From contig USHZ01000113.1 of the NCBI GenBank assembly GCA_900554595.1, forward strand, positions 1-6,556: a DNA stretch of 6,556 bases. Direction: 5' to 3'. The first letter of the stretch is position 1. Each line of letters opens with the position of its first letter. Both the position numbers and the translations under genes were made by a program. The notes beneath the pieces were generated by a model. That model had not been told where the DNA came from. It searched no databases and saw only the letters and a program-made list of their open reading frames with translations. Of this stretch, positions 1-6,290 are shown one piece after another. Origin of the DNA: an uncultured Collinsella sp. Lineage in GTDB: Bacteria; Actinomycetota; Coriobacteriia; Coriobacteriales; Coriobacteriaceae.

Positions 1-1249
1 TGGGCAGCTCCACGGTAGGCAGCGAGCCGCCACCGGGGGTCGACGATTCCTCGACGATCTCCACCTGAACAGCGCACGGGCAACCGGCCTTATCGAGCCC
101 GGCGACCATACGATCGCGCAGCTTGCGGGCACGTCGTTCCAAATGGGCCTGCGGCAGCGTGAGCATGTTGAGCACCGGCACCTCGCGATGGGCCACATCC
201 GCCCCGTCCATGTAGATGCGCAGTGTGGCCTCGAGCGCCGTGAGCGCCAACTTGCCGGGGCGCAGGGCGCGCATAAGAGGATGCGACCCACAGGCCTGGA
301 CCAGATCGCGACGGCCCATGATAATGCCCGCCTGTGCGGCACCGAGCAATTTATCGCCCGAGCACGACACCAGATCGAGCCCTGCCGAAACCGAAGCCGG
401 CGTGGTTTCTTCGCCGCCGCGCACCAAGATGTCGTCAGGCAACAGTGCCCCCGAGCCCTGGTCTTCATAGAACAGCAGGCCGTGCTTATGGGCCAGCGCG
501 GCGAGCTCCCTTGAGCTCACTTCCTCGTGAAAACCCTCGATGCGATAGTTGGAGGGATGGACCTTCAGGATCATGGCCGTTTCGGGCGTGATGGCGCGCT
601 CGTAGTCGCCCAGATGCGTGCGGTTGGTGGCGCCGACCTCGACGAGTTTGGCGCCCGAGGCCGCCATGACATCGGGGATGCGGAAGCTGCCGCCGATCTC
701 GACAAGCTCGCCGCGGCTGACGATGACCTCCTTGCCCGCGGCATGGGTCGCCAGCACCAGCAGCACAGCGGCGGCGTTGTTGTTAACGACCAGCGCGTCC
801 TCGGCACCGGCAAGCGAGCGGATCAGTTGCGCGGCGTGCTCCTTGCGCGACCCGCGCGAACAGGTGTCGACACTGTACTCGAGCGTGCTGTACCCGCGCG
901 CGACCTCGGCCACGGCCTTTGCCGCCGACTCCGCAAGCGGGGCACGGCCCAGATTGGTATGGATGACCACACCCGTGGCGTTGACGGCGGGGCGCAGGCT
1001 CGGCAGTGCGGAGCGATGCGCACGCCACTCGATGGCCGAGGCCAGGTCGCGCTTAGAGCGCGGGGCGGCACCGGCGCGAATGGCGGCGCGCTCCTCGTCG
1101 AGCTCGGCCGTCACGGCAGCATGGACCACCGCGTCGCAGGTCTCCCCCGCCGCCTTCACCACCGGCCACTCGGCAAGCAGCTCGTTGACGGAAGGAATGG
1201 CGCGCAGGCGGGCGCGCACCTCATCGGACATGTTCTGGCTATCGCTCAT
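1..1249 (-). CDS. selA: SelA, L-seryl-tRNA(Sec) selenium transferase (C-terminus cut by window edge)
   Basis: SelA is a cytoplasmic PLP enzyme that converts Ser-tRNA(Sec) to selenocysteinyl-tRNA(Sec) using selenophosphate. I read 416 codons without a stop from ATG at 1249; about 50 residues should be missing compared with the family's usual 460-470. Visible signatures are the family motif NATGVVIHTNLGRAPL at about residues 90-105, an NNNAAAVLL segment near 156-164, EDQGSG near 262-267, and SGDKLLG with Lys300 as the expected PLP-binding lysine (E. coli Lys295). The start is supported by GAAAGG six bases upstream; a second Met at residue 7 lacks as good a site. It starts 52 bases after the oxidoreductase stop with no terminator between, so the two are probably cotranscribed. 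selB often follows selA, but that lies outside this window. The identification is firm; the missing C-terminus is only a window effect. Confidence 0.96.
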   Translation of the reverse strand, partial: MSDSQNMSDEVRARLRAIPSVNELLAEWPVVKAAGETCDAVVHAAVTAELDEERAAIRAGAAPRSKRDLASAIEWRAHRSALPSLRPAVNATGVVIHTNLGRAPLAESAAKAVAEVARGYSTLEYSVDTCSRGSRKEHAAQLIRSLAGAEDALVVNNNAAAVLLVLATHAAGKEVIVSRGELVEIGGSFRIPDVMAASGAKLVEVGATNRTHLGDYERAITPETAMILKVHPSNYRIEGFHEEVSSRELAALAHKHGLLFYEDQGSGALLPDDILVRGGEETTPASVSAGLDLVSCSGDKLLGAAQAGIIMGRRDLVQACGSHPLMRALRPGKLALTALEATLRIYMDGADVAHREVPVLNMLTLPQAHLERRARKLRDRMVAGLDKAGCPCAVQVEIVEESSTPGGGSLPTVELP

Positions 1250-1301
1250 GTGCGGCCTTTCAAAAGAAACGTAGATCAGTCGAATACATCAGCTGAGTCA
1301 A

Positions 1302-3419
1302 TTACCCGTCATTATCCTCGCGCGCCGCGATTTTTTCCACGCGAACGGCGTTTTCCTGGGTGAGCGCGGCACCCGTCAACGGGTCCCAGCGCAGCGGCGT
1401 ATGGTCGAGTGGGCCCACACCCAAGGCTTGAGCGCCACCGGCATCGGCGCCAAACGAACGCCCACCGGGGGCGGCCGACGTAAAGATGCACGCCGGATGC
1501 AGATAGGGCGTCGTCTCCACGCGCACGCGGTCGCGGCCCATATCGCTCACAAGCTCGACGACCTCGCCATTGGCGATACCCATGCGTGCGGCAGCATCGG
1601 CATTCATCTGCACGGCATCCAGGTCCGAGCCCGCCTCGGCGGCGCCGGCCGCCGCGAGCCTGCGCGAGGTATGCGACTCAAAGGGACGGTTGCCGCTAAT
1701 GAGGCGAAACATCCCCGGGCCCGGCTCCACCATGGGAGCGATCCAGTTGGGTACACGACCCAGGCCGGCCCGCTCCCAGACGTCACTTGCCAGCGCAATC
1801 TTGCCGCCAACAAGCGGAACCACGGGCTCACCCGTGCGCGGCGGCAGCGGCACGCCCGTATCGGCCCAACCGCGCTCCTTAAGCGCAGCGAGGTCAATTC
1901 CAAACGGCGCCACCTGGGCCGCCGCAAGGTCGTCCGGCGAAAAGTCGAAGTACTCACCAACGCCGCAGGCCGCAGCCAACCCGGCAAAGATCTCCCGCCC
2001 CGGTCTCGTGTCGTCATGCTGCACGGGCAACACGGAATTGCGGTAGAACACGCGCGCGTCGTTGCGGCCCACGACCGCTCCCACGCCGCGGTCGGCCTCC
2101 AGATACGTCACATCGGGCAGCACGAAGTCGGAAGCACGCGCCGTCTCGGACCAGCGAATATCAATTGTCACGAGCAGGTCGAGCTGTTCCAGAATCGATA
2201 GCCACGCCCCGGCATTGCCATAGCCCGCACCGGGGTTACTGGCATAGACGATGAGCCCACGCAAATCGCCGGCAAGAATCGACTGACCGATGGTCGTGCA
2301 CAGACCGCGCACCGGATCGACCAGTGGATAGCGCTCGGACCCAAGCTTGGGCCCACGAGGCACCGGCGGCGTCGCAAAGCGCGCGGGATCGAGGTCGCCC
2401 AACACAAGCGGCGTGGGCGGGTTGAGTGCACCGCCTGAGCGTCCGATGCAGCCCAACAGAACATCCACCAAGCAGATAGCGCGCGCGGTCTGGGTACTGT
2501 TGGCATACGCGATGCCGATGCCGCCATGAAAGCCGGCGTCCACCACGACAGCAGGCGCCGCGGCAGCTAGATCGCGCGCCGAGGCGACAATCTCTGCGGC
2601 CGGCACGTCGCACATCGACTCGGCCCACTCAGGCGTCCAAACAGCAGCCGCCTGCGCCAGCTCATCAAAACCCGTGGTATGGCGGGCAACAAACTCGTGA
2701 TCGTACAGGTCCTCGGCAATCAAGACATGGGCAATGCCCAACAGCAAGGCCAGGTCGCAGCCCGGGCGCACGCGCAACCAGCGGTCGGCAAGCGCCGCAG
2801 AGCCACTGCGCCGCGGGTCCACGACGATGATTTTCGCCCCACGTCGACGTGCGTCATTCAAGGCATCAACGGCCCCCATCGTCGACGAATCGACAATGGA
2901 ACGCCCCAGGTACATGATGCAGTCGGTATGCGCCAGGTCGGAGGCGGGGCTGTAGCCCAGGCTGTGCTCCCAACCGGTCAGTCGGCTTACCTCGCAGGCG
3001 CCATCGGCACCGTACACGTTGGGCGAGCCCAGCGCATACATAAAGCGATACGCCCAGTAGCGGTCGAACGAGGGCACGCCGAGCGTCATGCCCAGCGCGC
3101 GCGGACCATGTCCGTCAACAATCCCCCCAAGGCGCGCAGCGATCTGCGCGAACGCCTCGTCCCACGAAATCGCATCGAACCCCGAGCCATCAGCTCGTCG
3201 ACGCATGGGATGCAAAATCCGGTCGCGCTCGTCAAACGGCATGTCCAGGCGATGGCGCCCGCGGGCGCACAGGGCACGCGCCGCGCACGGATGCCCCGGC
3301 ACCGGCAACTCGGCCACCACGCGACCGTCCTCAACGCGTGCCGCAAAGGCGCAATCGGCATAGCATCCCCCGCATGTGGTCACCACGGCGCGACCGTCAC
3401 GCTTCACAGCAGATGCCAT
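1302..3419 (-). CDS. Mo/W-bisPGD oxidoreductase, thiosulfate/polysulfide reductase-like catalytic subunit, Cys-ligated
   Basis: This 705-residue protein belongs to the complex iron-sulfur molybdoenzyme (DMSO reductase/MopB) superfamily. The N-terminal [4Fe-4S] site is CGGCYADC (Cys16, Cys19, Cys23) plus Cys51 in LCARG. Next comes ISWDEA (about 84-89), then GSPNVYGADGACEVSR, where Cys142 is the expected metal ligand. A pterin-binding core follows (VVDPRRS about 199-205; GFHGGIGIAYAN about 296-307; SNPGAGYGN about 394-402), then a C-terminal molydopterin-binding domain from about 571 (LISGNRPF) to the end. Cys142 is followed by Glu, not the His-Gly-Pro of formate dehydrogenases, and the segment around it is PsrA/PhsA-like. 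There is no in-frame TGA and no Tat signal. I chose ATG 3419 because AAAGGGG lies eight bases upstream; the longer TTG-started frame (3485) begins inside a terminator U-tract. No electron-transfer or membrane-anchor subunit is adjacent, so the substrate and partner are unknown. Family confidence is high, function low. Confidence 0.92.
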   Translation of the reverse strand: MASAVKRDGRAVVTTCGGCYADCAFAARVEDGRVVAELPVPGHPCAARALCARGRHRLDMPFDERDRILHPMRRRADGSGFDAISWDEAFAQIAARLGGIVDGHGPRALGMTLGVPSFDRYWAYRFMYALGSPNVYGADGACEVSRLTGWEHSLGYSPASDLAHTDCIMYLGRSIVDSSTMGAVDALNDARRRGAKIIVVDPRRSGSAALADRWLRVRPGCDLALLLGIAHVLIAEDLYDHEFVARHTTGFDELAQAAAVWTPEWAESMCDVPAAEIVASARDLAAAAPAVVVDAGFHGGIGIAYANSTQTARAICLVDVLLGCIGRSGGALNPPTPLVLGDLDPARFATPPVPRGPKLGSERYPLVDPVRGLCTTIGQSILAGDLRGLIVYASNPGAGYGNAGAWLSILEQLDLLVTIDIRWSETARASDFVLPDVTYLEADRGVGAVVGRNDARVFYRNSVLPVQHDDTRPGREIFAGLAAACGVGEYFDFSPDDLAAAQVAPFGIDLAALKERGWADTGVPLPPRTGEPVVPLVGGKIALASDVWERAGLGRVPNWIAPMVEPGPGMFRLISGNRPFESHTSRRLAAAGAAEAGSDLDAVQMNADAAARMGIANGEVVELVSDMGRDRVRVETTPYLHPACIFTSAAPGGRSFGADAGGAQALGVGPLDHTPLRWDPLTGAALTQENAVRVEKIAAREDNDG

Positions 3420-3427
3420 CTCGATTA

Positions 3428-3435
3428 CCCCTTTC
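3428..3435 (-). promoter_or_regulatory. Shine-Dalgarno that fixes the oxidoreductase start
   Basis: The minus strand reads GAAAGGGG, ending eight bases before ATG 3419. This is the only good ribosome binding site near the 5' end of the oxidoreductase frame and argues against the TTG start 66 bases further upstream. Confidence 0.8.
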
Positions 3436-3483
3436 ATCAGCCAAACACAACAGGCCAAAAGCCCGGCAACGAACCCCAGACCC

Positions 3484-3519
3484 AAAAAGCCTCCCGCACG
3501 GCGACGCCCCGCGGGAGGC
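3484..3519 (-). terminator. Intrinsic (rho-independent) terminator after focA
   Basis: A perfect 9-bp inverted repeat pairs GCCTCCCGC at 3511-3519 with GCGGGAGGC at 3489-3497 (both given as read on the minus strand). The 13-base loop contains a further nested GGC/GCC pairing. On the minus strand the stem is followed at once by five T residues (3488-3484). It sits 22 bases after the focA stop and 64 bases before the oxidoreductase start, so it should end, or attenuate, the hyc-focA transcript. There is no T-run on the plus-strand side, so it is one-directional. The short U-tract could allow some read-through into the oxidoreductase gene. Confidence 0.85.
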
Positions 3520-3541
3520 CCAACGTCAAACAGACGGTACC

Positions 3542-4381
3542 TTACGCCTCGGACTTCTTGGCGTAGATAAACCAGTAGCCGAGCGCGACCAGAACCGCGC
3601 CGCCCACGATGTTGCCCAGCGTGGCGGCGGACAGGTTAAACGCAATGCCCGCGGCGTTGAGCGCATCGGCGCCGGCGACGTCGGCACCATAGCCGCACGC
3701 GTGCATCACGGCGCCCATGGGCAAAAAGTACATGTTGGCAACGCAGTGCTCAAAACCGCAGGCCACAAAGGCGGCGATGGGCAGCAAAATGCCCACAACC
3801 TTATCGACCACGGTCTTGCCGGCGGTACCGATCCACACGGCCAGGCACACAAAGATGTTGCACAGGATGCCGCGGAAGAAGATCGTCACCCAGTCGACCG
3901 TCACCTTGCCGGCGGCGACGCTCACCATGGAATTGGCGACCGCCTCGCCGTTGAGCTTGTAAATGCCGGCCATGTACACCAAAAAGACGATGAACAGGGC
4001 ACCGACAAAGTTACCGACCCATACGACGACCCAAGCCTTGAGCATCTGGACCAGGGTGATCTTTTTGCTCTTGAGCGCGCAGACCATAAGCGAATTACCG
4101 GTGAACAACTCAGCACCGCACACCAGCACGAGCACCAGGCCCAGGCAAAAGCACAGGCCGCCAACGACGCGCTGGGCGCCCCAGCCCAGCGTGCTATCGC
4201 TCAAGAACACAGTAAAGAACAGGCCGCCGAAGGCAATGAACGCGCCGGCGAACATTGCCAACAGAAAGGCCTTTGCGACCGGCAGGTTGGCCTTGGTCAC
4301 GCCGGCGGCCTCGGTCTTGGCCTCGATCGCGGCGGGCGCCAGGCAATCGGGAGCGGGGTACTCCACCTTGGAATCTGCCAT
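3542..4381 (-). CDS. focA: FocA-type formate channel (formate/nitrite transporter family)
   Basis: This 279-residue inner-membrane protein is near the usual length (E. coli FocA is 285). FNT channels are pentamers with six helices per protomer that pass formate in or out according to pH. The N-terminus PAAIEAKTEAAGVTKA resembles the FocA amphipathic start. Hydrophobic segments lie at about 36-60, 72-95, 114-138, 163-186, 196-225 and 250-273. The channel motifs are GAELFTGN with Thr94 and GFEHCVANM with His212, matching E. coli FocA Thr91 and His209. ELFTGN is also seen in NirC, but the N-terminus and the segment ending in MYFLPMG are more FocA-like, and the neighbours are FHL genes. I start at ATG 4381, which has GAAG eight bases upstream; the frame extends to a TTG at 4414 that has no clear site. 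It is 39 bases after hycI and is the last gene before the terminator. Nitrite or another small anion cannot be excluded as substrate. Confidence 0.93.
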   Translation of the reverse strand: MADSKVEYPAPDCLAPAAIEAKTEAAGVTKANLPVAKAFLLAMFAGAFIAFGGLFFTVFLSDSTLGWGAQRVVGGLCFCLGLVLVLVCGAELFTGNSLMVCALKSKKITLVQMLKAWVVVWVGNFVGALFIVFLVYMAGIYKLNGEAVANSMVSVAAGKVTVDWVTIFFRGILCNIFVCLAVWIGTAGKTVVDKVVGILLPIAAFVACGFEHCVANMYFLPMGAVMHACGYGADVAGADALNAAGIAFNLSAATLGNIVGGAVLVALGYWFIYAKKSEA

Positions 4382-4389
4382 GTCAATCA

Positions 4390-4399
4390 CTTCTTTCCT
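4390..4399 (-). promoter_or_regulatory. Shine-Dalgarno that fixes the focA start
   Basis: The minus strand reads AGGAAAGAAG, with its GAAG end eight bases before ATG 4381. It falls inside the possible TTG-started extension, so it favours the ATG. No promoter is evident in the 39-base hycI-focA gap. Confidence 0.6.
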
Positions 4400-4420
4400 A
4401 ATCAGCAGGGACAAGCGCCG

Positions 4421-4924
4421 CTATAGCTCCTGCCCCAAGCGGACAAAGTGGGAAAAGTCGTTGGCGGCCACGGCGTCATACACGGCGTCGACGGCCTCAA
4501 AGACCTCCGGGGACATGGGGTTATAGAACTCCGTGTCGCCCGGCTGAATCCCTATGAAGACGATATCTTCGCACGATTGCTCAATCTCTTCGATCAGAAT
4601 CGACAAAGGAAGCGAATGCGTGGTGAACATCGACTTGCGGGCCACATCGCGTTTGTCGAGCAAGCGGATGGCGCCGACGGGCAGCGCCATGTCGGCGGCA
4701 TCGACCAAAACCAGACGTGGCGGACGCTCACGCTTGACCTCGATGATGTCATCCTCGGGCGTCTGCCCGCCGTCGATGGTGTACCAACCGGCGATGGGTG
4801 CGTCCTCCATCTTTTTGGAGAGCACGGGGCCGGCGGCATCGTCGGCACGCAGCACGCTTCCCGCCGTGAGCACGATACCCGCAAACAGGGCGCCGTTCAC
4901 ACGTCCATCCACAACGCGACCCAT
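4421..4924 (-). CDS. hycI: HycI, hydrogenase-3 large-subunit maturation endopeptidase
   Basis: HycI cuts the C-terminal extension from the HycE large subunit in the cytoplasm once nickel has been inserted, the last step of active-site assembly. The 167-residue product aligns by eye along its whole length with E. coli HycI (156 residues). Shared segments are DDAAGP (28-33), IDGGQTPEDDI (50-60), PPRLVLVDAADM (68-79), TTHSLPL (101-107) and GIQPGDTEFYNPM (125-137). The nickel-sensing residues Asp16, Asp62 and His90 of E. coli correspond to Asp29, Asp75 and His103, all present. The N-terminus is about 12 residues longer, and the usual GN-x4-DDG loop is changed to AG-x5-DDA, which is unusual for this family. 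ATG overlaps the hycH stop by one base (TAATG), with GGAAGG eight bases upstream, so translation is probably coupled. Confidence 0.93.
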   Translation of the reverse strand: MGRVVDGRVNGALFAGIVLTAGSVLRADDAAGPVLSKKMEDAPIAGWYTIDGGQTPEDDIIEVKRERPPRLVLVDAADMALPVGAIRLLDKRDVARKSMFTTHSLPLSILIEEIEQSCEDIVFIGIQPGDTEFYNPMSPEVFEAVDAVYDAVAANDFSHFVRLGQEL

Positions 4925-5505
4925 TACTGTAACCTTCCCGTCAGATACACGCCCGACACATCGCGCACGCGCTCAACCAGATCGCGAAACTTCATCAGAA
5001 ACGCGACCTGCTGGGCATGCAGGCCAAAGTCGTCGTCGAACACCGAGATGCCGGCCTTGGCCGACCCGCGAAAACCGCGCTCGCCGAGCAGCGCATCGCA
5101 GGCTTCGAGCAGCGACGGCACGGCCGCCTTGTCGAGCTGACACTCGCCAAAGGAGCGGATGGCCTCAAACTTGGTTTTGGCCTCCCCCTCCGGCAGCGCG
5201 TCGATAAGCGTATAGAACACATCCACCGGAACCGACAGGCGCGGCTCAAAGCAGTCGAGCACGCCGGTGTGGTGGCCCACGGCGAGCGTGTAGTACAGCA
5301 CGTCGCAGGCCTCCTGGGGAACGTCTTCCTCGGTCTCCACAAACTTACGCGTGAGCTCGTAGAAGACCACCTGGTCGGGAGCATGGCCCAGGCAGGGGTC
5401 GGCGACGCCCTCGGCGGCCTCGACGCTTGCGCGCGAGGCATCGCCAAAAGAGCCGCCGAGCATGCCGGGGCCCGCAAAGTAACCAGAGCGGTCCGTGAGC
5501 TCCAT
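4924..5505 (-). CDS. hycH: HycH, formate hydrogenlyase assembly/maturation protein
   Basis: HycH is needed for maturation of the FHL hydrogenase in E. coli, but its biochemical role is not settled. The 193-residue product contains the family core from about residue 46: VVFYELTRKFV, then VPQEACDVLYYTLAVGHHTG (62-81) with GVLDC (81-85), PEGEAKTKFE (105-114), and a C-terminal helical part ending in SGVYLTGR. It is longer than E. coli HycH (about 136 residues), mainly because of about 45 extra N-terminal residues that are Gly/Ala rich and contain no recognised motif. ATG directly abuts the hycG stop (TAGATG), and GGAGG lies seven bases upstream within the hycG coding end, so the start is well supported. 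Its position between hycG and hycI matches the classical hyc gene order. Confidence 0.9.
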   Translation of the reverse strand: MELTDRSGYFAGPGMLGGSFGDASRASVEAAEGVADPCLGHAPDQVVFYELTRKFVETEEDVPQEACDVLYYTLAVGHHTGVLDCFEPRLSVPVDVFYTLIDALPEGEAKTKFEAIRSFGECQLDKAAVPSLLEACDALLGERGFRGSAKAGISVFDDDFGLHAQQVAFLMKFRDLVERVRDVSGVYLTGRLQ

Positions 5506-6288
5506 CTAGCGACCTCCGGCCAGCACCAGATCCTGCAGCGCCGAGTAGACCTCAACGCGGCGCGGATCGTCCTGCTTGTCGATGAGCAGCGCCATGGCAC
5601 CGCGGATATCGCCCTTGGGCGCGCCCTCGAGCGTATCCATAAACTCATTGGCCAGGTCGCGGCCGTAACGGTAGCCGCTCATGGCGCGAGCCTCGCGCTC
5701 GATGGCAACGCGCAGCTTGTACGGCACACCGGGGTGCAGGATATCGGCCTGCTCGCCGGCGGCCTCCACCGTGGTCTCGGCATGGAGCTTTTGGTCTAGC
5801 AGACCGAGTGCCATGGCAAAGCCGTAGATGGTCTGCGCGGGGCTGGGCGGGCAGCCGGGGATGTAGACATCAACCGGCAGAATCTTGTCCGTACCGCCCC
5901 AGACGCAATAGTTGTCGTAGAAGATGCCACCGGTGCAACCGCACGCGCCATAGGACACCACGATCTTGGGATCGGGTGCGGCCTCAAAGGCGCGCAGGGC
6001 CGGCATGCGCATGGCACGCGTCACGGCGCCGGTGTACAGCAGCACATCGGCGTGACGGGGCGAGGGCACGACCTTGATGCCAAAGCGCTCGACGTCGAAG
6101 ACGGGCGTGATGGAACCGAAGATCTCGATCTCGCAGCCGTTGCAGCCGCCGCAGTCAACACGGTAGACGTACACCGAGCGCTTGATCTTCTTAAGAAGGG
6201 TCGCCTTGGCCTTCTCGATGCTCTCGTCGAGCTCGATCTTGGTCGGGCGGTACTGGAGCCGCTCGGGCAAAAGCGTGGGTTCGGCCAT
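5506..6288 (-). CDS. hycG: HycG, [NiFe]-hydrogenase (group 4) small subunit, NuoB-like
   Basis: HycG is the electron-transfer subunit that holds the [4Fe-4S] cluster next to the nickel-iron site of HycE, on the cytoplasmic face of the FHL membrane complex. The 260 residues match the family length (E. coli HycG 255). It carries VDCGGCNGCEIE with Cys46, Cys49 and Cys52, GACGCTGG with Cys116 and Cys118, and PGCPPSP with Cys146. By family precedent Cys49, Cys52, Cys116 and Cys146 are the likely ligands of the single proximal cluster. It lacks the extra clusters of the larger uptake-hydrogenase small subunits and has no signal peptide, as expected for a cytoplasm-facing group 4 enzyme. The last 100 residues (about 160-260) form the helical tail typical of HycG and absent from NuoB. 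A complex I NuoB or another energy-converting hydrogenase subunit is less likely given that hycH and hycI follow directly. Confidence 0.95.
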   Translation of the reverse strand: MAEPTLLPERLQYRPTKIELDESIEKAKATLLKKIKRSVYVYRVDCGGCNGCEIEIFGSITPVFDVERFGIKVVPSPRHADVLLYTGAVTRAMRMPALRAFEAAPDPKIVVSYGACGCTGGIFYDNYCVWGGTDKILPVDVYIPGCPPSPAQTIYGFAMALGLLDQKLHAETTVEAAGEQADILHPGVPYKLRVAIEREARAMSGYRYGRDLANEFMDTLEGAPKGDIRGAMALLIDKQDDPRRVEVYSALQDLVLAGGR

Positions 6289-6290
6289 GG

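Noticed and set aside
1250..1301. Possible promoter for selA (TTGACT near 1297 with TGATCT 17 bases on)
   Set aside because: The -35-like box is good, but the -10-like box matches the TATAAT consensus at only two of six positions. It is too weak to call.
527..1363. Plus-strand open frames opposite selA
   Set aside because: The minus strand here encodes SelA with intact family motifs; the plus-strand frames are antisense by-products of GC bias.
2992..2997. Possible selenocysteine codon at the metal-ligand position of the oxidoreductase
   Set aside because: The codon is TGC (Cys), and the frame from 3419 to 1302 contains no TGA.
3420..3485. Upstream extension of the oxidoreductase (TTG start) that reads as a hydrophobic, signal-like stretch
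   Set aside because: The TTG lies within the terminator's T-run, has no ribosome binding site and shows no twin-arginine motif. The ATG at 3419 has a strong site that lies inside this extension.
3338..4426. A 362-codon open frame on the plus strand opposite focA and the terminator region
   Set aside because: It is rich in His, Gln, Gly and Asp as expected for the antisense of a high-GC gene. It matches no family and overlaps the well-supported focA.
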